NCBI GenBank assembly: GCA_023390155.1
Contig: JAEWDJ010000311.1
Span: forward strand, 1 to 5,467
DNA: 5,467 nucleotides
Direction of reading: 5' to 3'
DNA from: Actinomycetes bacterium
GTDB taxonomy: Bacteria; Actinomycetota; Actinomycetes; Actinomycetales; Microbacteriaceae
In this document: piece by piece, positions 5,218-5,467 of the stretch
Layout of the letters: each line of letters opens with the position of its first letter
How positions within the stretch are numbered: position 1 is the stretch's first letter
Position numbers and translations under genes: made by a program
Notes under the pieces: generated by a model
Databases searched by the model: none
What the model saw: only the letters and a program-made list of their open reading frames with translations
Told to the model about the DNA's origin: nothing

Positions 5218-5305
5218 CCAACGGAGGAGATCGCATCCCCGGCAGGCCTCCACCTCCTCCGTTCCCCGTCGACACGCCGCCGCGCAGGAGGGAACCCCTC
5301 CCTTC
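5218..5305. repeat. Repeat copy 4, truncated
   Basis: Matches the unit up to the TTC after hairpin B, then breaks off into an unrelated G-rich run. Hairpin A arms lie at 5220-5229 and 5254-5263 and are perfect. Hairpin B is weakened by a G-to-A change at 5286. The missing last part of the unit is roughly the part kept in the degenerate lead-in at 4733-4781, so the array holds about four and a half units in all. Confidence 0.85.
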
Positions 5306-5328
5306 CCGGCGGGGGGGGCTCGACACCA

Positions 5329-5361
5329 CGAAGCCCTCCCGCGCGTAGCGAGAGGGCTTCG
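5329..5361 (-). terminator. Strong hairpin, likely terminator of the leftward partial gene
   Basis: CGAAGCCCTC (5329-5338) and GAGGGCTTCG (5352-5361) form a perfect 10-bp stem. Inside it CGC and GCG can add three pairs across a C/A mismatch, leaving a five-base loop. No T-run follows in either direction, so it is a T-less hairpin of the type common in high-GC actinobacteria. It begins 14 bases after the stop codon of the leftward frame ending at 5376, the usual terminator position. Being symmetrical, it may also stop rightward transcripts coming through the repeat array. Confidence 0.7.
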
Positions 5362-5375
5362 AGGGGTGGGCGTCG

Positions 5376-5467
5376 TCAGTCGGCGACGGGTGCGGCGTGG
5401 AGGCCGTGCGGAGGCTCCTCGCCGTCCGGCAGGCCGGTGACCGGTGGGACGTCGGCGGCGTGGGAGC
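5376..5467 (-). CDS. C-terminal end of an unidentified leftward gene (partial)
   Basis: A minus-strand frame open from the right edge ends at TGA (5378-5376). The 29 visible complete codons read a proline-, alanine- and acid-rich tail ending HGLHAAPVAD, and nearly all end in G or C, as expected for a real gene here. A strong hairpin follows 14 bases after the stop, which supports this strand. The tail looks flexible and carries no motif, so no function can be named. A rightward frame opening at a GTG at 5396 has similar codon bias but no ribosome binding site, so it is less likely. Confidence 0.5.
   Translation of the reverse strand, partial: SHAADVPPVTGLPDGEEPPHGLHAAPVAD

Larger units (their letters stand above)
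4733..5305. repeat. Tandem array of a ~145-bp hairpin-bearing repeat
   Basis: The 617-bp stretch after purC holds no convincing gene; most of it is four tandem copies starting at 4782, 4926, 5071 and 5218. Spacings are 144, 145 and 147 bp. A degenerate lead-in (4733-4781) matches only the last third of the unit. Each unit contains, in order: hairpin A, with arms AACGGAGGAG and CTCCTCCGTT around 24-25 bases; a near-invariant block with GTCGACACGCCGCCGCGCG; hairpin B, GGGAGGG-AAC-CCCTCCC; and a GC-rich link with CCGGGCCGGCAGGACTGGCC. By eye copies agree at roughly nine bases in ten. Most substitutions fall in the loop of hairpin A and in the link just before TAGGCGCGGGC. Spacings that are not all multiples of three, and insertions in copy 3, argue against coding. 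Placement between convergent gene ends is typical of REP/BIME-like elements. Confidence 0.9.

Noticed and set aside
4782..5305. CRISPR array
   Set aside because: The conserved part is most of a 145-bp unit rather than a 25-40-bp repeat with unique spacers of similar length, and the short variable stretch lies inside a hairpin loop. No cas gene is present.
3677..5329. A 550-codon minus-strand open frame running through the repeats, antisense to purC
   Set aside because: It lies antisense to the clearly coding purC, and its repeated peptides arise only from the DNA repeat. The 145-bp spacing shifts the frame between copies, so the peptide is not preserved from unit to unit. Long open frames are expected by chance at this GC content.
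5396..5467. Rightward gene starting at a GTG near the right edge
   Set aside because: Codon bias is acceptable but there is no Shine-Dalgarno or leaderless -10 box at the GTG. The leftward frame has a stop codon and a well-placed terminator hairpin.

Overview
The window reads as chromosomal DNA of a very GC-rich actinobacterium, most like Microbacteriaceae (Leifsonia-type). This is an inference from the strong G/C bias at third codon positions, GTG starts, leaderless-type promoters and the protein families. No rRNA, tRNA, insertion sequence, integrase or phage gene is visible.

Layout: (1) bases 1-152 are an upstream intergenic region, possibly with the first codons of a leftward gene at the very edge. 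(2) purD (153-1406, +) encodes GAR synthetase of de novo purine synthesis. (3) A complete FAD-linked alditol oxidase of the AldO family (1477-2751, -) faces purD tail to tail. (4) A divergent intergenic region (2752-2957) leads into a tight two-gene unit (2958-3771, +): a DUF6325-type protein and a small SHOCT-domain protein with a glutamine/alanine-rich linker. Both are uncharacterised. (5) purC (3803-4711, +) encodes SAICAR synthetase. (6) From 4712 to 5328 there is no gene. Most of this stretch is a tandem array of a roughly 145-bp, hairpin-bearing repeat with four recognisable copies plus a degenerate lead-in. (7) A strong 10-bp-stem hairpin (5329-5361) is followed by what is probably the 3' end of a leftward gene running off the right edge.

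The two purine genes are separated by three unrelated genes, but their promoter regions look alike. Each has the same 10-mer, then 8 bases, then a TANNAT -10 box, then exactly six bases to the GTG start, so transcripts would begin at or next to the start codon. This suggests purD and purC are separately transcribed, leaderless and possibly co-regulated. The alditol oxidase and the DUF6325-SHOCT pair appear to be independent units: the first has its own candidate -10 box and a strong ribosome binding site, the second a 10-bp intergenic gap. The items most worth a second look are the shared purine promoter module, the repeat array and the uncharacterised DUF6325-SHOCT pair.
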